Source: Bordetella sp. LUAb4 (GTDB lineage Bacteria > Pseudomonadota > Gammaproteobacteria > Burkholderiales > Burkholderiaceae_B). Taken from it: a stretch of DNA of 64,000 bases. The position numbers and the translations under genes are program-made. Shown piece after piece: positions 45,743-52,918 of the stretch. The stretch covers positions 62,001 to 126,000 of the forward strand of contig NZ_JAHPZX010000009.1 in NCBI RefSeq assembly GCF_021325795.1. The letters are read 5' to 3'. The stretch's first letter is position 1, and each line of letters starts with the position of its first letter. Below the pieces are notes generated by a model. That model had not been told where the DNA came from and did not search any database. It saw only the letters and a program-made list of their open reading frames with translations.

Positions 45743-46758
45743 GCCAGTTCCCCGCCGGCGGCCTGCTCCAACACCTTCCAGGCGGGATCGCCGAATTTCT
45801 TGCGAGCGTCGCTGTAGTAGCCAGCGGCCGTGAGTTTCTTGCGGAAAGCGTCCACGTCCACCGAATTGAAAGCCACGCCGCCCTTGGCGATGGCATCCTT
45901 GTACGACTGTTCCTGTCCGGCCAGATCCTGGCGCTGAGCCAGGCCGGCTTCATTCAGGCGGGTTTCGACGATCTCTTGCAGCTTGCCCGGCAGGTTGCGC
46001 CAGACGCGGCCGTTGATCAGAACCCAGTTGCCTTGCCAGATGTGATTGGTCAGCGAGCAATACTTCTGCACTTCAAAGAACTTGGAGGTCACGATCACCC
46101 CCAGCGGGTTTTCCTGACCGTCGACGATCTTTGTTTGCAGCGCCGGATAGACCTCGTTGAACTGGATGCTGGTAGGGGCGGCGCCAAGGGCCTTGAACAG
46201 GTCGACGTAGGCGGCGGCGCCGGGCACGCGGATCTTCATGCCGCCAATATCGGCCACCGTCTTGATGGCGCGCGTCGAAGACGTGACCTGGCGAAAGCCG
46301 TAGTCCCAAACCGTGGCGGGCGCATACAAATTGGCTTGCTTGAGCGAATTGCGGATCAGCGTGCCCAGGTCACCGTCCATGCCCTTCATCACTGCCGCGG
46401 AGTCCTTGAACACGAAGCCGACGCCGTCCAGCGCGGCCATGGGCACCACGCTGGAAGCGATCAAGCCGCCGACCACGAACATCTCCACGGCACCCGAACG
46501 GACCTGATTGAGCAGATCCACTTCTCCGCCCAACTGGTTGTTGGGAAACAGGCGCAGCTCGATGCGTCCGTCCGTGTCCTTGGCGATGCGCTCGGCTGCC
46601 TGCTGAAGGCGCAGATTGGTAGGGTGATTGGCCGCCAGCGGATGGGCGACCTTGAACACGTACTCCGCGGCGCGAGCCCGCGACATGAAGGGCAGGCTCA
46701 GGACAGGGGCGGCAGCAAGCGCGCCGAGCAGGTTGCGGCGGGTCAGGGGTTTGGTCAT
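45739..46758 (-). CDS. TRAP transporter substrate-binding protein (DctP)
   Basis: A 339-residue periplasmic receptor. The leader MTKPLTRRNLLGALAAAPVLSLPF contains a twin-arginine-like TRRNLLG, so Tat export is possible. The mature part shows VFKVAHPLAANHPTNLRLQQAAERI, GRIELRLFPNNQLGGEVDLLNQVRSGAVEM and IRVPGAAAYVDLFKALGAAPTSIQFNEVYPALQTKIVDGQENPL, with the Arg expected to bind a carboxylate. ATG 46758 has GGAGAC upstream. It probably imports an organic acid and lies 48 bp after the iclR gene. Confidence 0.95.
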   Translation of the reverse strand: MTKPLTRRNLLGALAAAPVLSLPFMSRARAAEYVFKVAHPLAANHPTNLRLQQAAERIAKDTDGRIELRLFPNNQLGGEVDLLNQVRSGAVEMFVVGGLIASSVVPMAALDGVGFVFKDSAAVMKGMDGDLGTLIRNSLKQANLYAPATVWDYGFRQVTSSTRAIKTVADIGGMKIRVPGAAAYVDLFKALGAAPTSIQFNEVYPALQTKIVDGQENPLGVIVTSKFFEVQKYCSLTNHIWQGNWVLINGRVWRNLPGKLQEIVETRLNEAGLAQRQDLAGQEQSYKDAIAKGGVAFNSVDVDAFRKKLTAAGYYSDARKKFGDPAWKVLEQAAGGELA

Positions 46759-46806
46759 GGTTGTCTCCGTTATGGGTATATTGACCAAGCGTTGCGGGGG
46801 GATGCC

Positions 46807-47616
46807 CTAGGTTTTGCGCGTGGGCAGGGGCTGGTTTGGACGACGTTGAAAGATGGGAGAGATGGCGCTGGCTGCGCCCAATTCACTGGCGGTTTCGATG
46901 AGCGCGGTGCTCAGTTCATCCATGCGAGCTTGGGTAAGGCGCGTGGTGGGGCCGGCGATGATCAACACCGCGAGGACTTCCCTGCCGGGGCCGTAGACCG
47001 GAGTGGCCATGGAGCTCATGCCGGGCAGGAAGACATTGATGGTGGTGGCGTAGCCGCGCGCTTTCGTGGCGTCGACCAGGGTCATCAAGGATTTGATCGT
47101 GGCGGGAGCGTCCGGGCCGTAATCCTTGGGATCGCCCAGGCCTTGCTTGGCGACCAGGCGCAGGGCTTCGTCTTCGGTCTTGGTGCCGAGCCACACCATG
47201 CCGGCCGCGCTGCATGACAAGGTGACGGGCTGGCCCATTTCCGGGTCGTAGCGCAGGCCCATGGTGGCGCCCTGGGCCTTGGCGACGTAGATGAGTTGGT
47301 CCTCGTCGACGACAGCCAGGCGGACCAATTCCTTGCTCTTGGCGGCAAGGCGTTCGAGGATGGGCTGGGCGACGTCGACGATTCCGCCGGAGCTCAGATG
47401 GCGCAGGGCCAGGGAGACGATCTGCATCGTCAACGTGAATTCGCCATGGCGTTCGTCTTTGCGGACGTAGCCGGCGTCGATGAGGTCGTTGAGGATGCGG
47501 TGGGTCGCGCTCAAGGGAATGTCCGCCTTTTCCGCCAGCTCGGACAGGGTACGGCCATCCCGATGGTAGGAGAGCTCCTGGAGGATGGTGAAACAGCGGT
47601 CGATGATGTTGCTCAT
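46807..47616 (-). CDS. IclR-family regulator of the TRAP operon
   Basis: A 269-residue regulator. The N-terminal winged helix contains LSELAEKADIPLSATHRILNDLIDAGYV, and the C-terminal IclR effector domain has LSCSAAGMVWLG and GYATTINVFLPGMSSMATPVYGPGREVLAVLIIAGPTTRL. It is the first gene of the operon iclR-dctP-dctQM-EthD-like. Regularly spaced GGAAG/CTTC elements just upstream (47653-47693) are its likely autoregulatory operator. Confidence 0.92.
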   Translation of the reverse strand: MSNIIDRCFTILQELSYHRDGRTLSELAEKADIPLSATHRILNDLIDAGYVRKDERHGEFTLTMQIVSLALRHLSSGGIVDVAQPILERLAAKSKELVRLAVVDEDQLIYVAKAQGATMGLRYDPEMGQPVTLSCSAAGMVWLGTKTEDEALRLVAKQGLGDPKDYGPDAPATIKSLMTLVDATKARGYATTINVFLPGMSSMATPVYGPGREVLAVLIIAGPTTRLTQARMDELSTALIETASELGAASAISPIFQRRPNQPLPTRKT

Positions 47617-47652
47617 GGCGGCGCGGGGGTGATGAGGTTGTGGGTATTCTAT

Positions 47653-47693
47653 GGAAGGATCTTCAAATTTGGAAGAGGCTTCCAGATTGGAAG
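47653..47693. promoter_or_regulatory. candidate IclR operator, 18-bp periodic
   Basis: GGAAG occurs at 47653, 47671 and 47689, exactly 18 bp apart, with CTTC at 47661 and 47679 between them. This makes a near-palindrome CTTCAAATTTGGAAG (47661-47675) and a perfect one CTTCCAGATTGGAAG (47679-47693). The array ends 36 bp before the iclR start. The geometry fits side-by-side binding by an IclR tetramer. Confidence 0.6.
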
Positions 47694-47904
47694 ATGATTT
47701 CGGGGATAGGGATTTGCCCTAGGGTGAAAGGCCGAGTCAAGAGAGTGGGAGATTGAATCTGGAATGACGGTCAGGTCCGACGAGAGTCCAATTTTTTGCG
47801 GCGACCGGCAGCAGAGGCGAGGAAAGACTTAGAGTTTGGGCGTACTCACCGGATCCTGAAATCTTAACCATGGCCCCGCCTTGATCGCAGTACCAAACAT
47901 TTTT
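47694..47904. other. intergenic boundary of the accessory region
   Basis: About 210 bp without a supported gene; the single short minus-strand frame has no ribosome binding site. Composition becomes visibly more AT-rich rightward from here, marking the left edge of the 47.9-54 kb accessory stretch. I see no inverted repeats or attachment-site duplication. Confidence 0.4.
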
Positions 47905-47985
47905 GATAGCCCATGAGCTATCACACACTTCAAATTTGATAGCCTATAGGCTAATATTTAAGACATTGTTAACAGCCTATAGGCT
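47905..47985. promoter_or_regulatory. three palindromic operators before the XRE gene
   Basis: GATAGC-N6-GCTATC (47905-47922), GATAGCCTATAGGCTA (47938-47953) and AGCCTATAGGCT (47974-47985) lie upstream of the gene at 47992, with centres about 32-34 bp (three helical turns) apart. The last ends 6 bp before the ATG, so binding would block translation initiation as well as transcription. The pattern is typical of autoregulated antitoxins. Confidence 0.75.
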
Positions 47986-47991
47986 ATCAAT

Positions 47992-48453
47992 ATGTCGTCC
48001 GAATTCAACCAACTTCGCTTGGAGCAACTGCAGGGATCCATGGCTCTCTATGCGAGCTTGGCAGCGCGAAAAACACCCGTCCGCGGGTGGCTCAGGCTCA
48101 TTCGCGAGGCGCTCGGGCTTACAGGGCGGCAACAAGCCCAACGGCTTGGTATCGCTCAGGCGACGCTGCACAAGTCAGAGGAAGCGGAAGCTGAGGGAAG
48201 AATCACGCTTGGTCAATTGCAGAAACTCGCCAATGGCCTCGATTGCGACCTCGTATATGCGTTGGTCCCGAGGCGACCTCTTACGGACGTTATTCAAGAA
48301 AAGGCCCGCGCCATTGCACTTGAAGAGGTCGGCCGAGTCGCTCACACGATGACTCTTGAAGATCAGCGCCCAACGGACGCGCGCATCGACTCGCAGGTAA
48401 AGCGACGGACAGAGGAGTTGTTACGCGGGAGATGGTCTGATTTATGGCGTTAA
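47992..48453 (+). CDS. mobile mystery protein A (XRE-type antitoxin-like regulator)
   Basis: A 153-residue protein matching the 'mobile mystery protein A' family: LRLEQLQGSMALYASLAARKTPVRGWLRLIREALGLTGRQQAQRLGIAQATLHKSEEAEAEGRITLGQLQKLANGLDCDLVYALVP. Residues about 31-90 form the XRE-type helix-turn-helix. The family is usually paired with protein B, a Fic-domain protein, and travels on mobile DNA. Here the partner overlaps by 10 bp but is destroyed. Three palindromes upstream support autoregulation. The reading frame itself looks intact. Confidence 0.88.
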   Translation: MSSEFNQLRLEQLQGSMALYASLAARKTPVRGWLRLIREALGLTGRQQAQRLGIAQATLHKSEEAEAEGRITLGQLQKLANGLDCDLVYALVPRRPLTDVIQEKARAIALEEVGRVAHTMTLEDQRPTDARIDSQVKRRTEELLRGRWSDLWR

Positions 48454-48709
48454 GCAGCGCGAAGACTGAGGGCCAGACCCCGCTGGACCCAGACGAGATG
48501 GCCGGATTGATTCCGAGCCACCTGCTGACTAAGGACGAGCTAAACGACTGGCTGATGCGCTTCTTCGAAGACTGGACCAGCAGCCATTTTCCTGGGGCGG
48601 TGGCGGGAACTTGGCAAGCGCCAACGATATACGAATGCGTTACTTGAACGCGCTGCGGATGGCTGATCAAGGCGACTACCGATCGCTGCTCACGTTTGTG
48701 CGCAGCTGA
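48444..48709 (+). pseudogene. mobile mystery protein B (Fic protein), internal deletion
   Basis: The first 35 or so codons encode the conserved N-terminus (EGQTPLDPDEMAGLIPSHLLTKDELNDW). Immediately after that the reading frame changes: in another frame from about 48551 the sequence encodes DALLRRLDQQPFSWGGGGNL, then ASANDIRMRYLNALRMADQG and the tail DYRSLLTFVRS with a stop at 48707, which is the normal C-terminus of the family. The middle, including the Fic catalytic HPFxxGNGR motif, is missing. So a single internal deletion with a frame change removed the toxin activity and left both ends. Confidence 0.85.
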
Positions 48710-48879
48710 GCCGGAACGAATATTCCGATCACAACTGATCTGAATACAGTGAGCATTCAACGGCCAAGCCACATAGGCGTAGGCATCAAGCGGCTTGAAA
48801 GGTGTGCCCGACTCAACAATTCTTCCTCCGCCATTCGGCGATAGTTCCGGAGGCGGGCCGAACTGAAATGAAACGCAGC

Positions 48880-49653
48880 TCACTCGTGGGAGTGCGCGCC
48901 CATCATGTACGCCAGGCCGAAATCAGCGACCTTATCGGTAGACGCGTTGAAGTCCTCGTAGCGTTTGCCCTCGTCATAAGCAAAGCTATCCAGCAGCTTC
49001 AGCACCACGGGAATATCCGCTGCGAGTGTGCTCCTGTCGCTCGTCAGCTTCAGCTCGACAAAGCCCTCGCGTCCAAGCGTGAGCGCCGTGCAGCGCTCGC
49101 GCGAAGTGGCGCGTCGCGGCACGCCTTTTTCCCGCGCGTCGATCGCATACACCAAGCGGTGGCGCGCTCGGTCATATTGCGGCGGGTACAACCAGCCTAT
49201 TGCCTCGATTTCGGGAGCGCCACCGCCGCGTCGTCGCTCGTTCAACCACTCATAGTTGTATTGCAGATTCTGCAGCAGCTTCCCTGCATCCCACGCCTTG
49301 GTATCTTCGTCCTTGATGTAGCCGTATTTCTTGAAGTAGACCTCGATGAACCAATTTTTCCCAGAGTTGGCCGCTGGTTTCAAGTAGCCCAGTACCGCGT
49401 CGTCAGCCAAACCACCGTAGGCCAATATCTGCCGATTGGCCGCCGCTGCTGGCACGAAGTCCACACCCGGTGACAGCGTAAGCGTCGCTTGATCACCCAG
49501 GCGAACGACGCCGCTGTGCTGAGTGGCTTGTGCAAGCGCCTCGTCGGCTGCCTCTCTCTCCTGCATCTCGGCCTTCGTTTGGGCTGGGACTGTCGGAGCA
49601 AATCCGAGACTGATGACCGCGATCATGCAGGAAAGGAGGAATCTGACGGGCAT
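48880..49653 (-). CDS. DUF2167-family exported protein, C-terminally shortened
   Basis: A 257-residue protein with a signal peptide (MPVRFLLSCMIAVISLGFAPTVPAQ) and the DUF2167 core: VRLGDQATLTLSPGVDFVPAAAANRQILAYGG, WFIEVYFKKYGYIKDED, EIEAIGWLYPPQYDRARHRLVYAI, and KRYEDFNASTDKVADFGLAYMMG. Family members normally continue with one or two C-terminal membrane helices; this one stops after GAHSHE, at the edge of rearranged DNA. ATG 49653 has AGGAA upstream and starts the signal peptide. Function is unknown; loss of the anchor may make it soluble or inactive. Confidence 0.82.
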   Translation of the reverse strand: MPVRFLLSCMIAVISLGFAPTVPAQTKAEMQEREAADEALAQATQHSGVVRLGDQATLTLSPGVDFVPAAAANRQILAYGGLADDAVLGYLKPAANSGKNWFIEVYFKKYGYIKDEDTKAWDAGKLLQNLQYNYEWLNERRRGGGAPEIEAIGWLYPPQYDRARHRLVYAIDAREKGVPRRATSRERCTALTLGREGFVELKLTSDRSTLAADIPVVLKLLDSFAYDEGKRYEDFNASTDKVADFGLAYMMGAHSHE

Positions 49654-49705
49654 GGCGTTCCTGTGAAAAGGCGATTTAAAAAAGTACAGCAACAGGGTAC
49701 TTGAG

Positions 49706-50044
49706 TTAGTCGCCTGGTTCACCCACGCCGACGCGTTCCTTCGCCCAAAGCCCGAATTCGCGCATGACCTCCACCACAGGAGCCAGCCTTGCGCCATCTT
49801 CGGTCAACTCGTATTCGACCGTCACGGGCACAGTGGGAAAAGCCGTCCGTTTTACAAGGCCCGCCTCTTGTAGCGCTTTCAGATCAAGCGTCAGCATGCG
49901 CTGAGAGATGGATGGCATCAGCTTACGCAAGGCATTGAACCGCTTGGGTCCGTCGAGTAGGTAAGAGGCAATGAGCAGTCGCCACCGCCCTCCTAATAAC
50001 CGCATGGCTTCTTCGACGGAACATCCCGACACCGTGACCTTCAT
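49706..50044 (-). CDS. HxlR-family transcriptional regulator
   Basis: A 112-residue winged-helix protein: SVEEAMRLLGGRWRLLIASYLLDGPKRFNALRKLMPSISQRMLTLDLKALQEAGLVKRTAFPTVPVTVEYELTEDG is the full HxlR fold. A Cys at position 8 lies just before the first helix, where some members (YodB, HypR) sense thiol stress. It is divergent from the glutathione S-transferase gene across a region with a long inverted repeat, so it probably controls that gene and itself in response to electrophiles. Confidence 0.92.
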   Translation of the reverse strand: MKVTVSGCSVEEAMRLLGGRWRLLIASYLLDGPKRFNALRKLMPSISQRMLTLDLKALQEAGLVKRTAFPTVPVTVEYELTEDGARLAPVVEVMREFGLWAKERVGVGEPGD

Positions 50045-50055
50045 TCAACACCTTG

Positions 50056-50108
50056 GTATAAAAAATATAGCTACATGACATTTTAGTGCCTACTTCATTT
50101 TTTATACC
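50056..50108. promoter_or_regulatory. inverted repeat between hxlR and gst
   Basis: GGTATAAAAA at 50056-50065 and TTTTTATACC at 50099-50108 are perfect 10-bp complements separated by 33 bases. They lie between the two divergent genes and could be two HxlR half-operators or paired divergent promoter elements (each contains a TATAAA-like box). Confidence 0.5.
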
Positions 50109-50169
50109 GACGCCGCCACAATCTGGGACACGCAAAGCGTTCCGCCTTGCCCCCTTTTCGGATTTTGGA

Positions 50170-50799
50170 ATGAAGCTGTATTACATGCCTGCCGCATGCT
50201 CACTGTCGCCTAACATCGTCATCAACGAATTGGGCCTAGACATAGAACTGGTGAAAGTCGACCACAGGACCCATCGCACTGAGGACGGGCGCGACTTTCG
50301 CGAACTGAGCCCATTTGGATATGTGCCGCTGCTGGAGCTGGACGATGGGACGTTGCTGCGAGAGGGATCCGCGATCGTCCAATACTTGGCGGACCTGCGG
50401 CCCCAGGCGAAGCTGGCGCCGGCCCACGGCACGCTCGATCGCTATCGCTTGCAGGAGTGGCTGAGCTTTCTGTCCTCCGAAATCCACAAGGGGTTCATTC
50501 CCCTGCTCTATGCACGGCTGGCTGGCGCTTACGGGACCGAAACGGCCAAGCCCAAGTTGGAGCAGCGCTACCACTGGCTCAATGAGCAGCTCGCCGATCG
50601 GGACTACTTGATGGGTGACTACTCGGTTGCCGATGCTTATCTTTACTCGTTGACGCAGTGGGGGCAAGCGGAGTGGTTGGCGCCCACATACAAGGCCAAC
50701 ATTCATTTCGACGGGCTGGAGAATCTCAAGGCCTGGTATCTGCGCATGCGCTCGCGGCCCGCCGTGCGCAAGGCGTTGGATGCCGAGGGGCTTGCGTAG
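50170..50799 (+). CDS. glutathione S-transferase, beta-like
   Basis: A 209-residue GST. The N-terminal thioredoxin fold begins MKLYYMPAACSLSPNIVINELGLDIELVKVD, with Cys10-Ser11 placed as in beta-class enzymes, and the glutathione site YVPLLELDDGTLLREGSAIVQYLADL. The C-terminal helical domain includes LADRDYLMGDYSVADAYLYSLTQW. ATG 50170 fits the fold; the upstream frame has no homology. Divergence from an HxlR regulator suggests induction by electrophiles. Confidence 0.93.
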   Translation: MKLYYMPAACSLSPNIVINELGLDIELVKVDHRTHRTEDGRDFRELSPFGYVPLLELDDGTLLREGSAIVQYLADLRPQAKLAPAHGTLDRYRLQEWLSFLSSEIHKGFIPLLYARLAGAYGTETAKPKLEQRYHWLNEQLADRDYLMGDYSVADAYLYSLTQWGQAEWLAPTYKANIHFDGLENLKAWYLRMRSRPAVRKALDAEGLA

Positions 50800-50896
50800 T
50801 CCACGGGTTATGAGCTGGCTGAACAACGCCGCGCGTTGCGCATTGAGGACCGGTTGTGACCACAACCCGAGTCGGACAGGAGCGCGACCCACCTGT

Positions 50897-51125
50897 TTAA
50901 TGAAGTGAAAAAATGCCTCGCGTTCTCAGGATAGCCGTACACCGTTCCGTCTCCTGCGCGATGAGTGTTTGAAGCGCCAGCGGACGATTAGGCTGTTGGG
51001 CAGGGAAATAGCCTAAGCGCGCCATGTCAGCTCGCATCTCTTCACTTTCGAGCAAAGTGTTTAGTGCGGAATTGAGCTTATCTATCGCGTAGTCGGGGGT
51101 TTCCGCTGGCGCCACTGGCCAGCCC
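50897..51125 (-). pseudogene. C-terminal remnant of a Bug receptor gene
   Basis: In one frame, about 75 residues match the end of Bug/TctC receptors: APAETPDYAIDKLNSALNTLL, ESEEMRADMARLGYFPAQQP, LQTLIAQETERCTAILRTRGI, then a stop at 50897. The normal APAGTPDAVIDKLN motif is slightly altered. Nothing upstream matches the first three quarters of the family, and no signal peptide is present, so this is a 5'-truncated relic. Confidence 0.7.
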
Positions 51126-51311
51126 TCTAGAAATCGACTCGCGCTCTCCTGCGGACAGGCATTCGGCACGGCGTGTTCTGGGGCGAGGCGAGATGCTTCC
51201 GTCGCGCAAGTGCTGCCAAAAGCAATGCTGCAATGACCTACTAGTGATGCTGCTGATCATGACGTATGTCGACGGCTTGTCGCTGGCACGCGGGTGATTG
51301 GCGCAGCCTAG

Positions 51312-51380
51312 CCGCACAACCTGCTGCGCGATGCGCTGCTGCAGGTGACGGTGATCCACCTGGACGAGACGTCAGTCAAC
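51312..51380 (+). mobile_element. probable IS66-type transposase fragment
   Basis: One frame reads HNLLRDALLQVTVIHLDETSV, resembling the segment around the first catalytic Asp of IS66 TnpC (typically ...VIHADETPV). The match is only about 21 residues and has stops on both sides, so it is a small scar. It lies between the Bug remnant and the SUKH gene, in agreement with a rearrangement hot spot. Confidence 0.4.
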
Positions 51381-51471
51381 AATTCTTATCCCTGGAGGCT
51401 CTTCCGAGCCGTGATCCTCACCCAGTAGCATCATGCGATCCGCTTTGTCAGTAGAGACAGAAAAAACATCA

Positions 51472-51927
51472 TCAAATATGAGACAAAATTCGTTTATATA
51501 AGAACTCGTAAAAATTTAAAGCGTAATGGACACTCTCACCAGAAGGGAGCCGAAGTTTCACAGGGCATTCGCCATCATCGAATTTTGAATAATCAAAGAA
51601 AAAAATCTCGCCAAAATCAGTTTGGCTGATTACTAGTTTTTTGCTGTCTACCAAATTATTTTTTTTGCCAACGATATGCTGAAAGACAATATCTCCCCCG
51701 TTGACATCCTCAAAGTCCACACCATATATACTGTAAATCTCCTCGGTCCCGATTTCTCCGCCTGCGTAAGTCCTTAAAAACCACTTGTAAGACACTGGCA
51801 GTTCAACGCCCAGCGTGTCCTCCGCCTTATCAATCCAGTCCTGACTCACCTGGTCGGCCTCGCTACCAAAGCACACGACATCTGGATGCAATGAGATTAA
51901 CTCTTCAACTTGTTCCGAGTGGCTCAT
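51472..51927 (-). CDS. SUKH/SMI1-KNR4-family immunity protein
   Basis: A 151-residue acidic protein of the SMI1/KNR4 (SUKH) superfamily: DWIDKAEDTLGVELPVSYKWFLRTYAGGEIGTEEIYSIYGVDFEDVNGGDIV is the characteristic fold start. Such proteins neutralise toxins of contact-dependent or polymorphic systems. ATG 51927 has GGGAA upstream. The start follows, after 2 bp, the stop of a toxin-tail remnant (51930-52100), the same stop-to-start spacing as the live cdiA-cdiI pair. It is low in GC relative to the host. It appears intact and could still protect against siblings carrying the toxin. Confidence 0.88.
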   Translation of the reverse strand: MSHSEQVEELISLHPDVVCFGSEADQVSQDWIDKAEDTLGVELPVSYKWFLRTYAGGEIGTEEIYSIYGVDFEDVNGGDIVFQHIVGKKNNLVDSKKLVISQTDFGEIFFFDYSKFDDGECPVKLRLPSGESVHYALNFYEFLYKRILSHI

Positions 51928-51929
51928 GT

Positions 51930-52100
51930 TTAATTCCCAAAGTCTGCGACTCGTTGCTTCCAATATTGCACCGTCCACTTATCAAAAGCACACCAATTAT
52001 CGCCCGAAGGAATGGTGTTGGGGTTAATGTGGATAGCGGCGCGTTGGGACTGGTGAAACGTCTGAGCCCAGATGCTGCCGCGTCGTTGGTCGCCGGCCGC
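51930..52100 (-). pseudogene. C-terminal tail of a lost toxin module
   Basis: On the minus strand, reading into the SUKH gene, a stop at 52101-52103 is followed by about 56 open codons ending at 51930: the last part reads GSIWAQTFHQSQRAAIHINP, then NTIPSGDNWCAFDKWTVQYW and KQRVADFGN, stop. There is no start codon or ribosome binding site for it. Position and the 2-bp spacing to the immunity gene suggest it is the end of a CdiA-CT or other polymorphic toxin whose 5' part was deleted. The toxin family is not recognised. Confidence 0.6.
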
Positions 52101-52273
52101 TTAAGCACCGGCCGTCAAGGATGAGCTCGGCAGGCGCTTACGTTGCAAGAACGTATTTGAGTCTGCTCTGTGCGAAGGAGCTGTAGTGCATCTCTGCGGC
52201 CTCCACACGCGAATCACTTTAAAACTATTGTGCCCAAGTGATCACGATCTCACCCAGAACCCAGGCCACCACT

Positions 52274-52399
52274 CTAATATTCAAAATCGGCGCTGTATTC
52301 CCCATTGCTATCCATGAGAAAAACACCTTTCTTGTACAACCCGAGCTCCTTCTTGCTCAACATATACGCCAGCTCAAAAAATAAACATCTAGCCTATTT
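52274..52399 (-). pseudogene. frameshifted fragment of a second cdiI
   Basis: On the minus strand the segment encodes RLDVYF and then, after a -1 slip in a run of six T, ELAYMLSKKELGLYKKGVFL followed by MDSNGEYSADFEY and a stop at 52274-52276. This aligns with the last 40 residues of the intact immunity protein at 53755-54054 (RLDDYFYEIAYVMSTEELGF, YKKGVFIMNREGKYSANFEY). About 60% of positions agree. Its 5' end runs straight into the orphan cdiA fragment, so the toxin domain and the first half of the immunity gene were deleted together. Confidence 0.85.
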
Positions 52400-52892
52400 A
52401 TATCAGCGCAGCTACCCTCACCACCCTTTTCATCGATCGGCGTCGTAGTCGTCAGCCCATCGTGCGGGCCTTTGTTGACTTGCCCAGGAACGTCGACTGG
52501 AGCCATAAGCTCTAACGATTCATCGGGCACACCGGTGCCCTCACCGGAGTCGATCCACCGAATAAGTGCGCCCTTCACTACCTCAATCAGTCCCACGGGC
52601 AGCAGTGGCGTGTGGATCTGCCCCTCCAGCGTGCTACCTGTATTTCCTTCCCACTCTATGTACTGACTCAATTGCGCAGCGATGAAGTTCTCGGTCAAGC
52701 CAGAATCGTCTTTGTCCATCCCACGGTTGAGGAAACGCATCAGCTCCGACTGAATCGATGGCCTCGCCGATTTCGTCTGTCTGAATCGGCACCGGGCTTC
52801 TCGCTCAGATGGACTGAGCTTCGCAACATCGGTGTCATTCACCCTGTTCAGCAGGCGGTTGAAGACAATACCTGCCGATACAGCCGCCGCCC
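52400..52892 (-). pseudogene. orphan copy of the cdiA pre-toxin region
   Basis: On the minus strand the frame encodes AVSAGIVFNRLLNRVNDTDV, AKLSPSEREARCRFRQTKSA and later EWEGNTGSTLEGQIHTPLLP and IRWIDSGEGTGVP, nearly the same as residues about 2950-3140 of the large exoprotein. About 45 codons, including the EAENN motif, are deleted between EREAR and RQTKS. No start codon or secretion signal exists. Similarity ends at about 52892 where IS30-like sequence begins, and on the other side the frame passes into the cdiI fragment. Confidence 0.88.
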
Positions 52893-52918
52893 TTATAGCC
52901 CAATCAGCGGCGGGACGA

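Noticed and set aside
48290-48883. Minus-strand frame of 197 codons across the Fic relic
   Set aside because: It runs opposite the conserved mobile mystery protein A and B coding sequence and matches no family I know.
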